Below, in pieces: positions 27,992-37,154 of a stretch of DNA of 64,000 bases. Made by a program: the position numbers and the translations under genes. The notes below the pieces were generated by a model. The model saw only the letters and a program-made list of their open reading frames with translations. It did no database searches and had not been told where the DNA came from. The stretch comes from Streptomyces sp. CB02959. GTDB lineage: Bacteria; Actinomycetota; Actinomycetes; Streptomycetales; Streptomycetaceae. Within the stretch, counting starts at the first letter, position 1; the number at the start of each line of letters is the position of its first letter. Location: positions 985 through 64,984 of the forward strand of contig NZ_NNBP01000004.1 of assembly GCF_002803155.1 (NCBI RefSeq). The letters are read 5' to 3'.

Positions 27992-28016
27992 GCTTCGGCG
28001 AGGCCGATCGCTCAGC

Positions 28017-28080
28017 AAAGCTCAAGAAAAGCTCAGATCAATGATGCGGTTCCGCTGCACCGCACACCATTCCCCGTGGC
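28017..28080 (+). repeat. Dispersed intergenic element, copy 1
   Basis: Begins with a 26-nt block at 28017-28042 (tandem half-sites AAAGCTCA-AGA-AAAGCTCA, 11 bp apart) that recurs exactly at 43913-43938. Similarity continues through TGCGGTTCCG (28045-28054) to about 28080. A third GCTCA lies 10 bp before the first half-site here. It sits 140-200 bp upstream of the small zinc-binding protein gene. The 11-bp spacing is typical of OmpR-type regulator sites, but the binding protein is unknown. Confidence 0.75.
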
Positions 28081-28219
28081 ATACTGCGTACGCGCTCCGC
28101 ATCCCCCGTCGGAGCGACGGACCGACGCCGGGCGGCTCCCCCCGTGGCTGCCCGGCGTCGTCATGTCCGCAGGGCGATGAGGCCGGAGCGGGCACGGGAG
28201 CGGGACGTAGGGTTGAGGC

Positions 28220-28462
28220 GTGAACTCCCCGAACGATTCCGAGAACGTCACCATCTGCTCGGCCAAGGGCTGCCGCGCCGACGCGGTGTGGGTACTGGCC
28301 TGGAACAACCCGAAGTTGCACACACCGGACCGGCGCAAGACCTGGCTGGCGTGCGACGAGCACCGGGAGCACCTGTCGCAGTTCCTCGCCGTGCGCGGAT
28401 TCCTCAAGGACGTGGTGGCGCTGGCGGAATGGGAGCGGCCGCGGTCAGCCTCCGATAGCTGA
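28220..28462 (+). CDS. Small Cys/His protein, probable zinc-binding
   Basis: 80 residues from GTG. Cys13, Cys18, Cys45 and His48 (ICSAKGC ... LACDEHREH) could bind one zinc. The remainder (WVLAWNNPKLHTPDRRKTW, LAVRGFLKDVV) is conserved-looking. I recall it as an uncharacterised small actinobacterial protein, sometimes misannotated. It is convergent with moaA, with an 18-bp overlap of coding ends. The dispersed element lies upstream. Confidence 0.78.
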   Translation: MNSPNDSENVTICSAKGCRADAVWVLAWNNPKLHTPDRRKTWLACDEHREHLSQFLAVRGFLKDVVALAEWERPRSASDS

Positions 28463-29434
28463 CATGGGGCGGTCGGGCTGGAGGAAGGTGGGGTCGTCGA
28501 GGCCGGATCCCGCCTTCTTGCCCCACATGGCCAGCTTCCACAGGCGGGCTATCTCGGCGTCGGGGGCGCCGGAGCGCAGGGCGGCGCGCAGGTCCGTCTC
28601 CTCGGTGGCGAAGAGGCAGGTGCGGACCTGGCCGTCGGCGGTGAGCCGGGTGCGGTCGCAGGCGCGGCAGAACGGGCGGGTCACCGAGGCGATGACGCCG
28701 ACGCGGTGCGGGCCGCCGTCGACGGTCCAGCGCTCGGCGGGGGCGGAGCCTCGCTCGTCCTGGCCCTCGGGGGTGAGGGTGAAGCGGGTGCGCAGCGAGG
28801 CGAGGATGTCACCCGCGGTGATCATTCCGTCGCGCTTCCAGCCGTGTTGGGCGTCCAGCGGCATCTGCTCGATGAAGCGCAGCTCGTAGTCGTTGTCGAT
28901 GGCCCAGGCAAGGAGGTCGGGGGCCTCGCCGTCGTTGAGGCCGGGCATCAGGACGGTGTTGACCTTGACGGGGGTGAGGCCGGCGTCGCGGGCGGCTTCG
29001 AGGCCGCGGAGGACGTCGGCGTGCCGCTTGCGGCGGGTCAGGGTCTGGAAGACGTCGGGCCGGAGGGTGTCGAGGGAGACGTTGACACGGTCCAGGCCGG
29101 CGTCGCGCAGGGCCGCGGCGGTGCGCTGCAGGCCGATGCCGTTGGTGGTCAGCGACATCCGGGGGCGGGGGGCGAGGGCGGCGACCCGCTCGACGATGCC
29201 GACCAGGCCGGGGCGGAGCAGTGGCTCGCCGCCGGTGAAGCGGACCTCCTCGACGCCGAGGTCGCGCACGGCGATGCCGATCAGCCGGACGATCTCGTCG
29301 TCGGTCAGCAGATCGGGCTTGGCCAGCCACTGCAGGCCCTCTTCGGGCATGCAGTACGTGCAGCGCAGGTTGCACCGGTCGGTGAGCGAGACGCGCAGGT
29401 CGGTGGCCACACGGCCGTAGGTGTCGATGAGCAC
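28445..29434 (-). CDS. moaA: GTP 3',8-cyclase MoaA
   Basis: 329 residues, radical-SAM enzyme of molybdenum cofactor biosynthesis, converting GTP to 3',8-cyclo-GTP. The SAM-binding cluster is C21-x3-C25-x2-C28 in DRCNLRCTYC. The second [4Fe-4S] cluster uses Cys256, Cys259 and Cys273 (FCRACD ... RTCLF), and the conserved C-terminal GG (MSAIGG) is intact. It is not next to other moa genes here. Confidence 0.95.
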   Translation of the reverse strand: MLIDTYGRVATDLRVSLTDRCNLRCTYCMPEEGLQWLAKPDLLTDDEIVRLIGIAVRDLGVEEVRFTGGEPLLRPGLVGIVERVAALAPRPRMSLTTNGIGLQRTAAALRDAGLDRVNVSLDTLRPDVFQTLTRRKRHADVLRGLEAARDAGLTPVKVNTVLMPGLNDGEAPDLLAWAIDNDYELRFIEQMPLDAQHGWKRDGMITAGDILASLRTRFTLTPEGQDERGSAPAERWTVDGGPHRVGVIASVTRPFCRACDRTRLTADGQVRTCLFATEETDLRAALRSGAPDAEIARLWKLAMWGKKAGSGLDDPTFLQPDRPMSAIGG

Positions 29435-29593
29435 TGGGCCCCCTCCCCGAGAGTGTGGATCGGTCTGTCGATCAGTACGTCTTCGAGACTACGCGATGGG
29501 TCCGACAGTGAGGAGGCGTGAGAAGCACGAGGTGGGCGGGGGGCCGTCGTAGGTCTCTACGACGGCACCCCGCCCGTGTCCTGTAGGGACGGC

Positions 29594-31216
29594 TCAGTGC
29601 GCTCCGGTACCGGTCAGGGAGCGGACTTCCAATTCGGCGTACTTGGCGGCGTCCGGTGCCTCCCGGGAGAGGAGGGAGCCGAGCCAGCCGAGGAGGAAGC
29701 CCAGGGGGATGGAGATCAGGCCCGGGTTCTCCAGGGGGAACACCGCGAAGTCGGCGCCGGGGAACATCGAGCTCTTCTTGCCGGAGACGACGGGCGAGAA
29801 GAGGACGAGGAGGACGGAGGAGAGCAGGCCGCCGTAGATGGACCAGAGGGCGCCCTGGGTGGTGAAGCGCTTCCAGAAGAGGCTGTAGAGGAGGGTGGGG
29901 AGGTTGGCGGAGGCGGCGACCGCGAAGGCGAGCGCCACCAGGCCGGCGACGTTGAGGCTGCGGGCGAAGACGCCGAGGACGATGGCGATCGCGCCGATGC
30001 CGACGGTCGCCCAGCGGGCCGCGCCGACCTCTTCCTTCTCGGTGGCCTGCCCCTTGCGGAGGACGTTGACGTAGAGGTCGTGGGCGAAGGAGGAGGACGA
30101 GGCGAGGGTGAGGCCGGCGACCACCGCGAGGATGGTGGCGAAGGCGACGGCGGAGATGACGGCGAGCAGGATGGCGCCGCCGGTGGAGCCCGCGCCGCCG
30201 CCGATCTCCTGGGCGAGCAGCGGGGCGGCGGTGTTGCCGGCCTCGCTGTAGGCGGTGATGGTGGCGGGCTTGAGGAGGGCGGCGGCGCCGAAGCCGAGGG
30301 CGAGGGTCATCAGGTAGAAGACGCCGATGATGCCGATCGCCCAGTTCACCGACTTCCGGGCGGCCTTGGCGGTGGGCACCGTGTAGAAGCGGATGAGGAT
30401 GTGCGGCAGGCCGGCGGTGCCCAGGACGAGGGCGAGGCCGAGCGAGATGAAGTCGATCTTCGAGGTGGCGGTGGCGCCGTACTTGAGGCCGGGTTCCAGG
30501 AAGGCGGAGCCCTTGCCGCTGTTCTCGGCGGCGGCGCCGAGCAGGGCGGAGAGGTTGAAGTGGAACCGCCACGCCACCAGGAAGGTGATCAGCAGGGTGC
30601 CGGCGATCAGGAGGACCGCCTTGACCATCTGGACCCAGGTGGTGCCCTTCATGCCGCCGATGGTGACGTAGAGGATCATCACGATGCCGACCAGGACGAC
30701 GACGAGGATCTTGCCCGCTTCGCTGGTGATGCCCAGGAGCAGGGTCACCAGGGCGCCGGCGCCGGCCATCTGCGCGAGCAGGTAGAAGATCGAGACGACG
30801 ATGGTGGAGGTGCCGGCGGCGGTCCGGACGGGGCGTTGGCGCATCCGGTAGGCGAGGACGTCGCCCATGGTGAAGCGGCCGGAGTTGCGCAGGGGTTCGG
30901 CGACCAGGAGGAGCGCGACGAGCCAGGCGACGAGGAAGCCGATGGAGTAGAGGAAGCCGTCGTAGCCGAAGAGGGCGATGGCGCCGGCGATGCCGAGGAA
31001 GGACGCGGCGGACATGTAGTCGCCGGAGATCGCCAGGCCGTTCTGGAAGCCGCTGAACTGCCGTCCGCCGGTGTAGAAGTCCTCGGCGCCCCTGGTCTGC
31101 CGGCCGGCCCAGACGGTGATGCCGAGGGTGGCGGCGACGAAGACGGCGAAGAGGGTGACGATCAGGGCGCGGTGGTCGCCGGCGCCACCGGCGGCGAGGT
31201 GGTGGGGGAGGTTCAT
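29594..31216 (-). CDS. Sodium:solute symporter, ActP (acetate permease)-like
   Basis: 540 residues with about 13 membrane helices and SSSF signatures: YTGGRQFSGFQNGLAISGDYMSAAS near helix 2, GLPHILIRFYTVPTAKAARKS, and a C-terminal KYAELEVRSLTG. It resembles ActP, which takes up acetate and other short carboxylates. The ATG overlaps the stop of the upstream DUF485 gene (ATGA), the standard yjcH-actP arrangement. Confidence 0.92.
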   Translation of the reverse strand: MNLPHHLAAGGAGDHRALIVTLFAVFVAATLGITVWAGRQTRGAEDFYTGGRQFSGFQNGLAISGDYMSAASFLGIAGAIALFGYDGFLYSIGFLVAWLVALLLVAEPLRNSGRFTMGDVLAYRMRQRPVRTAAGTSTIVVSIFYLLAQMAGAGALVTLLLGITSEAGKILVVVLVGIVMILYVTIGGMKGTTWVQMVKAVLLIAGTLLITFLVAWRFHFNLSALLGAAAENSGKGSAFLEPGLKYGATATSKIDFISLGLALVLGTAGLPHILIRFYTVPTAKAARKSVNWAIGIIGVFYLMTLALGFGAAALLKPATITAYSEAGNTAAPLLAQEIGGGAGSTGGAILLAVISAVAFATILAVVAGLTLASSSSFAHDLYVNVLRKGQATEKEEVGAARWATVGIGAIAIVLGVFARSLNVAGLVALAFAVAASANLPTLLYSLFWKRFTTQGALWSIYGGLLSSVLLVLFSPVVSGKKSSMFPGADFAVFPLENPGLISIPLGFLLGWLGSLLSREAPDAAKYAELEVRSLTGTGAH

Positions 31217-31656
31217 GCGCCGGCCTCCTGTACGCCGGTCGGCTCGGGGCCGTCCTTCGGGGCGTCGGTCTGCGGGGCGCCGGCCTGCCGGGCCGCGGCG
31301 GCCTGCGGGGCGGGGGCGGGGGCCTCCAGGCGGGCCTTGATCGCGTCGGCGCGGGGGTCGAGCCGGGCGGCGGCGTGCCGGGAGTACCACCAGGCGATCA
31401 GGAAGGTGGTGGCGAACTGGGCGATGCCGAGCACGAAGGCGACGTTGAGGTGGCCCGCGACCTTGAGGGCCATGAAGCCGCCGGCGTAGCTCGACAGCAG
31501 CACGTAGCCGAGGTACCAGAGGACGAAGGCGAGGGTGAGCGGGAAGGCGAACGAGCGGTGTGCGCGGCGGAGTTCGGCGAACTCCGGGCTCGACTGGACC
31601 TGCGGGTAGTCGGGCGGGTCGTGCTGTCCCCGGTCGGCGTTGGGTGCGGTGATCAC
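31213..31656 (-). CDS. DUF485 membrane protein (YjcH-like)
   Basis: 147 residues from GTG (VITAPNADRGQHD). The DUF485 core has SPEFAELRRAHRSFAFPLTLAF (about 22-45), two membrane helices, and YSRHAAARLDP after the second. A Pro/Ala-rich tail of about 45 residues follows. It is coupled to the acetate-type symporter by a 4-bp overlap and probably assists it. An RBS-like GGAG (rc of CTCC) lies near the GTG. Confidence 0.88.
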   Translation of the reverse strand: MITAPNADRGQHDPPDYPQVQSSPEFAELRRAHRSFAFPLTLAFVLWYLGYVLLSSYAGGFMALKVAGHLNVAFVLGIAQFATTFLIAWWYSRHAAARLDPRADAIKARLEAPAPAPQAAAARQAGAPQTDAPKDGPEPTGVQEAGA

Positions 31657-31841
31657 GGGTCTCCTGACGCTCGGTGAGCTGGTGCGGGGCCGACAATAAG
31701 GCCCGCATAAGTGATGTGGATCACGCATCGTAGGGCCGCCGGACGCGATGCGACAGACGATGGATGGTTGAATTCCCGAAGAAATCGGGGGAATGGGTGC
31801 ACCGGCCGCCACCGCCCGGGCGACGCTTCGTTGAGCCGGTC

Positions 31842-32033
31842 ATGACTCCGCCGCCCCAGCAGGACCCGCCTCCGTACGCCCCGCGCCGGCGCCCGTACGG
31901 CAGCGTCCGGCTGTCCGCGCCGGTCGCCGTCGCCCCCGCGCGGCCGCGCCCGGGGGCGGACGCCCGGCGCTGGTACGGTCCGCGGATCCCGCTGCCGCCG
32001 CTGAGCATGGGCGCGCTGCGGCGGCGGGACTGA
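31842..32033 (+). CDS. Possible small Pro/Arg-rich protein
   Basis: 63 residues (MTPPPQQDPPPYAPRRRPYG ... PPLSMGALRRRD). It is proline- and arginine-rich with no domain, and there is no convincing RBS; an upstream in-frame ATG at 31764 would add 26 residues. It may be a real small actinobacterial protein or chance. It lies in the 565-bp gap between the divergent DUF485 and subtilisin genes, where I see no other gene. Confidence 0.35.
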   Translation: MTPPPQQDPPPYAPRRRPYGSVRLSAPVAVAPARPRPGADARRWYGPRIPLPPLSMGALRRRD

Positions 32034-32221
32034 GGGCGCCCGGCCCCGCCCGAACCCCCATACCAGATCGACTGCCTGACTGGCCGTCAATTTGCCGTGC
32101 CTGTGGAGTATTCTCCGCGTTCCATTGCTGTGCGCCGGTGATCGCCGATAGCTTCACCTGTCATGCACCCGCCCCTGCGCGCCCCGCGTACGGGCGGTCC
32201 GACGGATGAGGTGGAGTACCC

Positions 32222-33721
32222 ATGGCACGTCCCCTTGCACATCGCCGGAACAGACGCATGCGGGCCCTGGCCGTACCGCTCGGGCTGGCACTGACGGCGA
32301 CGACCGGGTTCCTCGGATCCCTCCCGGACGCGGTCGGCGCCGCGCCGCCGGACAGTGGCCCGCTGCTGTCGTACGTCGTGAACACCGTCCCCGACCACGC
32401 CACCGTCGACAAGGTCGAGCGGGCGATAGGCCGGGCCGGCGGCAAGGTGATCACCGCCCATGAGCGGATAGGCGTGATCGTCGTCCATGCGGCCGATCCC
32501 CGGTTCGCCGCCACCATCCGGACGGTGCCGGGCGTGCAGTCGGCGGGCGCGACCCGCACCGCGCCGCTCAAGCAGTCCGGCACCGCCGACGTCGGCACAC
32601 CGCAGAAGGTCACCGCGGCCCAGCTCGCGGCGGCGGAGCGGACCGCGAAGGCCAAGGGCCAGGAGCCGCTGGAGCCGCTCCAGTGGGACATCCCGGCCAT
32701 CAAGGCCGACCAGGCGGCGAAGGTGAACCCGGGCAGCCGCAAGGTGACCGTCGCGGTCATCGACACCGGCGTGGACGACACCCACCCCGACCTCGCACCG
32801 AACTTCTCCGCCCGGCAGTCCGCCAACTGCGTGGGCGGGGTGCCCGACACCTCGCCGGGGGCCTGGCGGCCCTACGACCCGGTCGAGGACGCCCACGGCA
32901 CGCACGTGGCGGGCACCATCGCCGCGGCCCGGAACGGCATCGGGGTGACCGGCGTCGCGCCCGGCGTGAAGGTCTCCGGCATCAAGGTGAGCGAGCCCAA
33001 GACCAGCCTGTTCTACGCGGAGAGCGTGGTGTGCGCCTTCGTCTTCGCGGCCGACCACGGGGTCCAGGTCACCAACAACAGCTATTTCGTGGACCCCTGG
33101 ATGTTCAACTGCAAGGACGACGCCGACCAGGCGGCCATCGTTGACGCGGTCGGCCGGGCGGCGAAGTACGCGCAGGACAAGGGCGTGGTCAACGTCGCGG
33201 CGGCGGGCAACGCCAACACCGACCTCGCGGCCGACAAGATCACCGACACCGGCAGCCCCAACGACTCCACGCCGGTCAGCCGCACCCTCAGCCCCAAGAC
33301 CTGCTGGGACGTGCCGACCCAGCTGCCCGGGACGGTGACGGTCGCGGCGACCGGTTCGCACCGCCTGAAGTCCGGTTACTCCAACTACGGCCTGGGGCAG
33401 ATCGACGTGGCCGCGCCGGGCGGCGACTCCAAGCAGGTGCCCGACCTGCCGGCCAAGAACGGCAACGTGCTCTCCACGATCCCCGGCGGCGACTGGGCCT
33501 TCTACGCCGGTACGTCCATGGCCTCTCCGCACGTCGCGGGCGTGGCGGCGCTCCTGAAGAGCACGCACCCGAAGGCCAGCCCGCAGGAGATCCAGTGGCT
33601 GCTCAAGCAGCAGGCCGACAACCCCGGGTGCCCGGCGGGTGACGCCACCTGCACCGGCACCCCGCGGGTCAACAGCCACTTCGGCTACGGCATCGTCGAC
33701 GCGCTGAACGCGGTGGAGTAG
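32222..33721 (+). CDS. Secreted subtilisin-family (S8) serine protease
   Basis: 499 residues: Sec signal with an Arg-rich start (1-40), a propeptide (about 45-150), and an S8 domain with catalytic Asp181 (AVIDTGVDDTHPD), His225 (EDAHGTHVAGT) and Ser432 (GTSMASPHVAG). NNSYFVDPW is unusual at the oxyanion-hole region, but the Asn is present. It ends at the catalytic domain. It is extracellular and presumably degrades protein or processes surface proteins. GAGGTGGAG lies just upstream of the ATG. Confidence 0.93.
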   Translation: MARPLAHRRNRRMRALAVPLGLALTATTGFLGSLPDAVGAAPPDSGPLLSYVVNTVPDHATVDKVERAIGRAGGKVITAHERIGVIVVHAADPRFAATIRTVPGVQSAGATRTAPLKQSGTADVGTPQKVTAAQLAAAERTAKAKGQEPLEPLQWDIPAIKADQAAKVNPGSRKVTVAVIDTGVDDTHPDLAPNFSARQSANCVGGVPDTSPGAWRPYDPVEDAHGTHVAGTIAAARNGIGVTGVAPGVKVSGIKVSEPKTSLFYAESVVCAFVFAADHGVQVTNNSYFVDPWMFNCKDDADQAAIVDAVGRAAKYAQDKGVVNVAAAGNANTDLAADKITDTGSPNDSTPVSRTLSPKTCWDVPTQLPGTVTVAATGSHRLKSGYSNYGLGQIDVAAPGGDSKQVPDLPAKNGNVLSTIPGGDWAFYAGTSMASPHVAGVAALLKSTHPKASPQEIQWLLKQQADNPGCPAGDATCTGTPRVNSHFGYGIVDALNAVE

Positions 33722-33819
33722 CCGGCGGCGCGGCGGGCGGGGCGCGGGCGGGGCGCGGGCGGGTGGCCGACCATCCGCCGGCGGCCCCGCCCGCCGCGTC
33801 CGTCACCCCGCCCGCCGGG

Positions 33820-35382
33820 TCACACCGCGCGCCCCAGATAGGCGGCGAGCCGGTCCGCCGCCGGGGCACCGGGTGGGGCGGGGCGCTCCGGGGCGAACGA
33901 GCCGCCTTCGGTGCGCGGCGCGGCCCCGTAGATCCGGCGCGCCGCCGCCAGGGTCTCCTCGGCGACCTCCGGCGCCAGCCCGGTCGGGGCGCCCAGCGCA
34001 CGCGCCAAGTCCCAGCCGTGCGCGAGGAGTTCGACCACCACCTGTTGGACGAGCAGCGCGCCGGGTGCCTCGTAGGGGCCGAAGGTGCGCGTCAGCATGC
34101 CGCTGCTCCGGAAGGTGGTGAGCGCGGTGCGGGTGGCGTCCTCGAAGGCGGTGCGGGGGTCGTGGCCCAGGTGGTCGGCGGCGTGGTCGGTGCGCGGCGT
34201 CCCCTCGGCGATCGAGGTGACCATCAGGCTCTCCCACACGAGGTGGTCGAGGAGTTGCCGGACGGTCCAGTCGGCGCACGGTGTGGGCCGGGCGAGGTCC
34301 GCCGGTCGCACGCCCGCGACCAGCGCGCCGACGGCCCGGCCGACCCGCTCGTAGGCGTACAGCACCCGCTCCGGGTCGGTGGCGCCGAAGACGGTGCGGT
34401 CCACCTGGAGGGGGGTGAGGTGGGCGCGCAGGGCGGCGGCGGTCCAGGTGCCGGCGGTGTCCCAACGGGGCGGTGCGGGGCGGCCGGTGGCGGTGCACAG
34501 CAGTCGCCAGTACCGCTCGGCGAGGGGTTCGGTGGCGGCCCGGAGCTGTTCCAGCAGCCGGGTCCGGGCGGCCGGGCCGTCCTCGGTGGGCGGGTCGGGG
34601 GTGCCCGCCTGGGTGGGGAGCCAGGCAGCCACCAGTTCGGCGACGAGCGGGGCGGCGGCCGGTGAGTCCGGTGCGATGCCGTCGGCGACGGCGGCCTCGG
34701 CGCGGGTGCGCATCAGGGTGGCCACGCGCAGGGCGGCGTCCGCGTCCGCCGCGGGGTCGCCGTCGGCGGGCGGCGCGGTGCGGGTGCTGTAGGCGGCCAA
34801 CCGGCGCAGGGCCGCGCCGAGTTCGGGGTCGCGGACCAGGGCGGCCAGCTCGACCCAGGCGTGGAGTTGTTCGGGGGTGGGGTCCTCGGGGAGGTCGGGG
34901 GTGGCGGCCAGCAGGCCGCTGCGGTAGGCGGGGGCGGGCACACCGTCCAGGGCGTCGTCGATGAAGTCGGCGACGATCCGGCGGCGTTCCTCGGCCGACA
35001 GGCGGGCGAGTCGGGTCATCTGCGGCAGCTCCTCTGCTGCGCTGCCCCGCGCGGCCACCGCCCGGAGGACGGCGCGCTGCGAGCGCAGCGCGGCGATCTG
35101 CGCGTCCAGGGCGTCCGCCGAGCGCTCGGCCGTATCGGCGAGGGTGCGCTCGCGGTGCAGGACGGCGCGGATCGCGGCGGTGCCGACGCCCAGGTCGCGC
35201 AGGCTGCGCACGATCTCCAGGCGGGCCACGGCGTCCGGTCCGTAACGGCGGTAGCCCGCGGGGGTGCGGGCGGCGGGCGGCAGCAGGTCCTGGTCCGACC
35301 AGTTCCGGATCGTCTTGACGGAGACGCCGGTCAGGCGCGACAGCGCGCCGATCGACAGCAGTCCCGTGCCGTCCTCGTACAT
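33820..35382 (-). CDS. MerR regulator fused to a TIGR03086-type (DinB/MDMPI-like) domain
   Basis: 520 residues. The MerR DNA-binding head (about 8-75) has LSIGALSRLTGVSVKTIRNW and PAGYRRYGPDAVARLEIV. A coiled-coil (about 78-118) and a helical middle (about 125-300) follow. The C-terminal TIGR03086 metal-binding domain (about 330-520) includes PTPCADWTVRQLLDHLVWES and VVELLAHGWDLARALG with potential metal His residues. Such mycothiol-transferase-fold domains usually stand alone, so fusion to MerR suggests ligand sensing. It lies 45 bp after the lysoplasmalogenase gene on the same strand. Confidence 0.85.
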   Translation of the reverse strand: MYEDGTGLLSIGALSRLTGVSVKTIRNWSDQDLLPPAARTPAGYRRYGPDAVARLEIVRSLRDLGVGTAAIRAVLHRERTLADTAERSADALDAQIAALRSQRAVLRAVAARGSAAEELPQMTRLARLSAEERRRIVADFIDDALDGVPAPAYRSGLLAATPDLPEDPTPEQLHAWVELAALVRDPELGAALRRLAAYSTRTAPPADGDPAADADAALRVATLMRTRAEAAVADGIAPDSPAAAPLVAELVAAWLPTQAGTPDPPTEDGPAARTRLLEQLRAATEPLAERYWRLLCTATGRPAPPRWDTAGTWTAAALRAHLTPLQVDRTVFGATDPERVLYAYERVGRAVGALVAGVRPADLARPTPCADWTVRQLLDHLVWESLMVTSIAEGTPRTDHAADHLGHDPRTAFEDATRTALTTFRSSGMLTRTFGPYEAPGALLVQQVVVELLAHGWDLARALGAPTGLAPEVAEETLAAARRIYGAAPRTEGGSFAPERPAPPGAPAADRLAAYLGRAV

Positions 35383-35427
35383 GCCCCCACCTTCGGGTCT
35401 CCCACGGGGGGAGACTCAAGGGGCACG

Positions 35428-36189
35428 CTACGCGACCGCCGGGCGGGGCGCCGCGGACGCCGGGTGCTCCGGGCCGGTCGCGGCGGCCAACACCCCGATG
35501 GCGAGGGCCCATTGGGCCGCCGTGTAGGTGAGCATGATCCAGAACTGCGGGGCGGGGAGCTGCGGCCACCGGGCGATGCCGCCGGCGATCAGGGAGTCGG
35601 AGAGCAGGAAGAGCAGCCCGCCGACGGCGGCCCAGGGGGCCGTCCAGAGCGCGCCGAAGGCCATCACGGTGAGCAGCAGGCTGTATCCGGCGACCGGGAT
35701 CCGCAGGTCGGCGGGGAGGTCCGGCCACAGCAGGACCACGGTGGCGACCAGGGCGGCCGCGTACAGCCCGGCGGCGCCGGCGGTGCGCGCCCGGCGGCGC
35801 CCGGTGCCCGCGGCGGGCCCATCGGGGCGCCCCCGGCGGCCGTGCCGGGCGAACAGCACCAGGTAGCAGAGGTGTCCGGCGGCGAACGACCCCATGCCGA
35901 CGAGGAACGCGGTGCCGCCGCCGATCTGGAGGAAGGTGTCGCCGCCGCAGCCGAACAGCAGCGCCCCGGCCAGCAGCGGCGGCCCGCCGCGGAGCAGGAC
36001 GTGGGCGGCGAGCAGCGGCATCAGGGCCGGTTTGGTGAGGCGCACGACCGTGTCGGCCAGGGCCGCGGGGCCGCTGCCGGGCGCGGCGGCGGCGTGCGCC
36101 ACCAGGGCGGCGAGGTGGCCGGCGCCCAGGACGGCGAAGACCAGCAGCAGGGCCCGGGCGGCGCGGGGCCGGGGCGCGGGCGGTCTCAC
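35428..36189 (-). CDS. YhhN-family lysoplasmalogenase
   Basis: 253 residues from a GTG that overlaps the upstream stop (GTGA). About eight membrane helices. It carries family features TKPALMPLLAAHVLL, GALLFGCGGDTFLQ and LLFLLSDSLIAGG, with the conserved Asp residues (GGDTFL, LSDS) typical of YhhN/TMEM86. The family hydrolyses the vinyl-ether bond of lysoplasmalogens. Translational overlap with the AGMO-like gene suggests the two act together on ether lipids. Confidence 0.85.
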   Translation of the reverse strand: MRPPAPRPRAARALLLVFAVLGAGHLAALVAHAAAAPGSGPAALADTVVRLTKPALMPLLAAHVLLRGGPPLLAGALLFGCGGDTFLQIGGGTAFLVGMGSFAAGHLCYLVLFARHGRRGRPDGPAAGTGRRRARTAGAAGLYAAALVATVVLLWPDLPADLRIPVAGYSLLLTVMAFGALWTAPWAAVGGLLFLLSDSLIAGGIARWPQLPAPQFWIMLTYTAAQWALAIGVLAAATGPEHPASAAPRPAVA

Positions 36190-37154
36190 GCTGCGGACTC
36201 CCCCACGGCGGGCTCGGCGGCACCGGTGCGGTCCGCGGCCGGGCGCGCACCGGCCTGCCCGGCCGTGGCGGCGGCTGCCGCGGCCGCTTCGGCCGCCACC
36301 GCGGCCCGGACCCGGGCCGGCTGCCAGCCCGGCCCGCGGAACACCCGGCCGGCGCGCTCGCTCCAGCTGTCCGCGGACCGGATGTCGCGGGCGATGGCGG
36401 CGTACTCGTGGGTGGCGACCCGCAGCGGGTTGAAGGAGTCGACGTTCTTGGTGAGACCGTAGACGGGCCGCTCGGTCTCGGGGACGAACGAGCCGAACAT
36501 CCGGTCCCAGACGATCAGGATCCCGCCGAAGTTGCGGTCCAGGTAGCCGCCCTGGGAGGCGTGGTGGACGCGGTGGTGGGAGGGGGTGTTGAAGACGAAC
36601 TCGACGGGGCGGGGCAGGGTGCCGATCCGCTCGGTGTGGACCCAGAACTGGTAGACGAGGTTGGCGCCGGAGGTGAAGGCGATCACGGCCGGGTGCACGC
36701 CCAGCGCGACCATCGGCACGTAGAACGGCCATACCGTCCAGGTCGTCCAGGGCTGCCGCAGTGCGGTGGTGAGGTTGAACTTCTTGCTGGAGTGGTGGAC
36801 CACGTGGCAGGCCCACAGGACCCGGATGACGTGGTGGCCGCGGTGCGACCAGTAGTAGAAGAAGTCCTGGGCGAGCAGCATCAGGGGCAGCGTCCACCAC
36901 AGGATGGGGATGCGCAGCGGGGTCAGCTCGTAGACCGCGGCGTAGATCGCCACGATCGGTATCTTCCACAGCGCGTCGAAGACCAGGCTGCCCAGCCCCA
37001 TGGTGACGCTGGTGGCCGCGTCCTTCGCCTCGTACCCCTCGGCGTCGTCGTCGGGGTGCAGGCGGTAGCTCACCATCTCCACGACGGTGAGCAGGACGAA
37101 GGCGGGTACGGACCACAACACGACATCGGGCAGGTGCGGCATGCCCCGCACCAT
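36186..37154 (-). CDS. Alkylglycerol-monooxygenase-like sterol desaturase family protein
   Basis: 322 residues, about five membrane helices. It carries the fatty acid hydroxylase superfamily histidine set: SHRGHH (103-108), HVVHHSSKKFNLTTALRQ (117-134), FWVHTE (170-175) and SHHRVHH (192-198). The segments after it (DRNFGGILIVWDRMFGSF, PVYGLTKNVDSFNPL) track animal AGMO closely, more than plain sterol desaturases. AGMO cleaves the O-alkyl bond of glyceryl ethers using a di-iron centre and tetrahydrobiopterin. The reaction here is inferred. The Ala-rich tail is extra. Confidence 0.85.
   Translation of the reverse strand: MVRGMPHLPDVVLWSVPAFVLLTVVEMVSYRLHPDDDAEGYEAKDAATSVTMGLGSLVFDALWKIPIVAIYAAVYELTPLRIPILWWTLPLMLLAQDFFYYWSHRGHHVIRVLWACHVVHHSSKKFNLTTALRQPWTTWTVWPFYVPMVALGVHPAVIAFTSGANLVYQFWVHTERIGTLPRPVEFVFNTPSHHRVHHASQGGYLDRNFGGILIVWDRMFGSFVPETERPVYGLTKNVDSFNPLRVATHEYAAIARDIRSADSWSERAGRVFRGPGWQPARVRAAVAAEAAAAAAATAGQAGARPAADRTGAAEPAVGESAA

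Noticed and set aside
33722..33819. Terminator between the convergent subtilisin and MerR genes
   Set aside because: The 98-bp gap is GC-rich and repetitive, but I could not find a clean hairpin with perfect arms.
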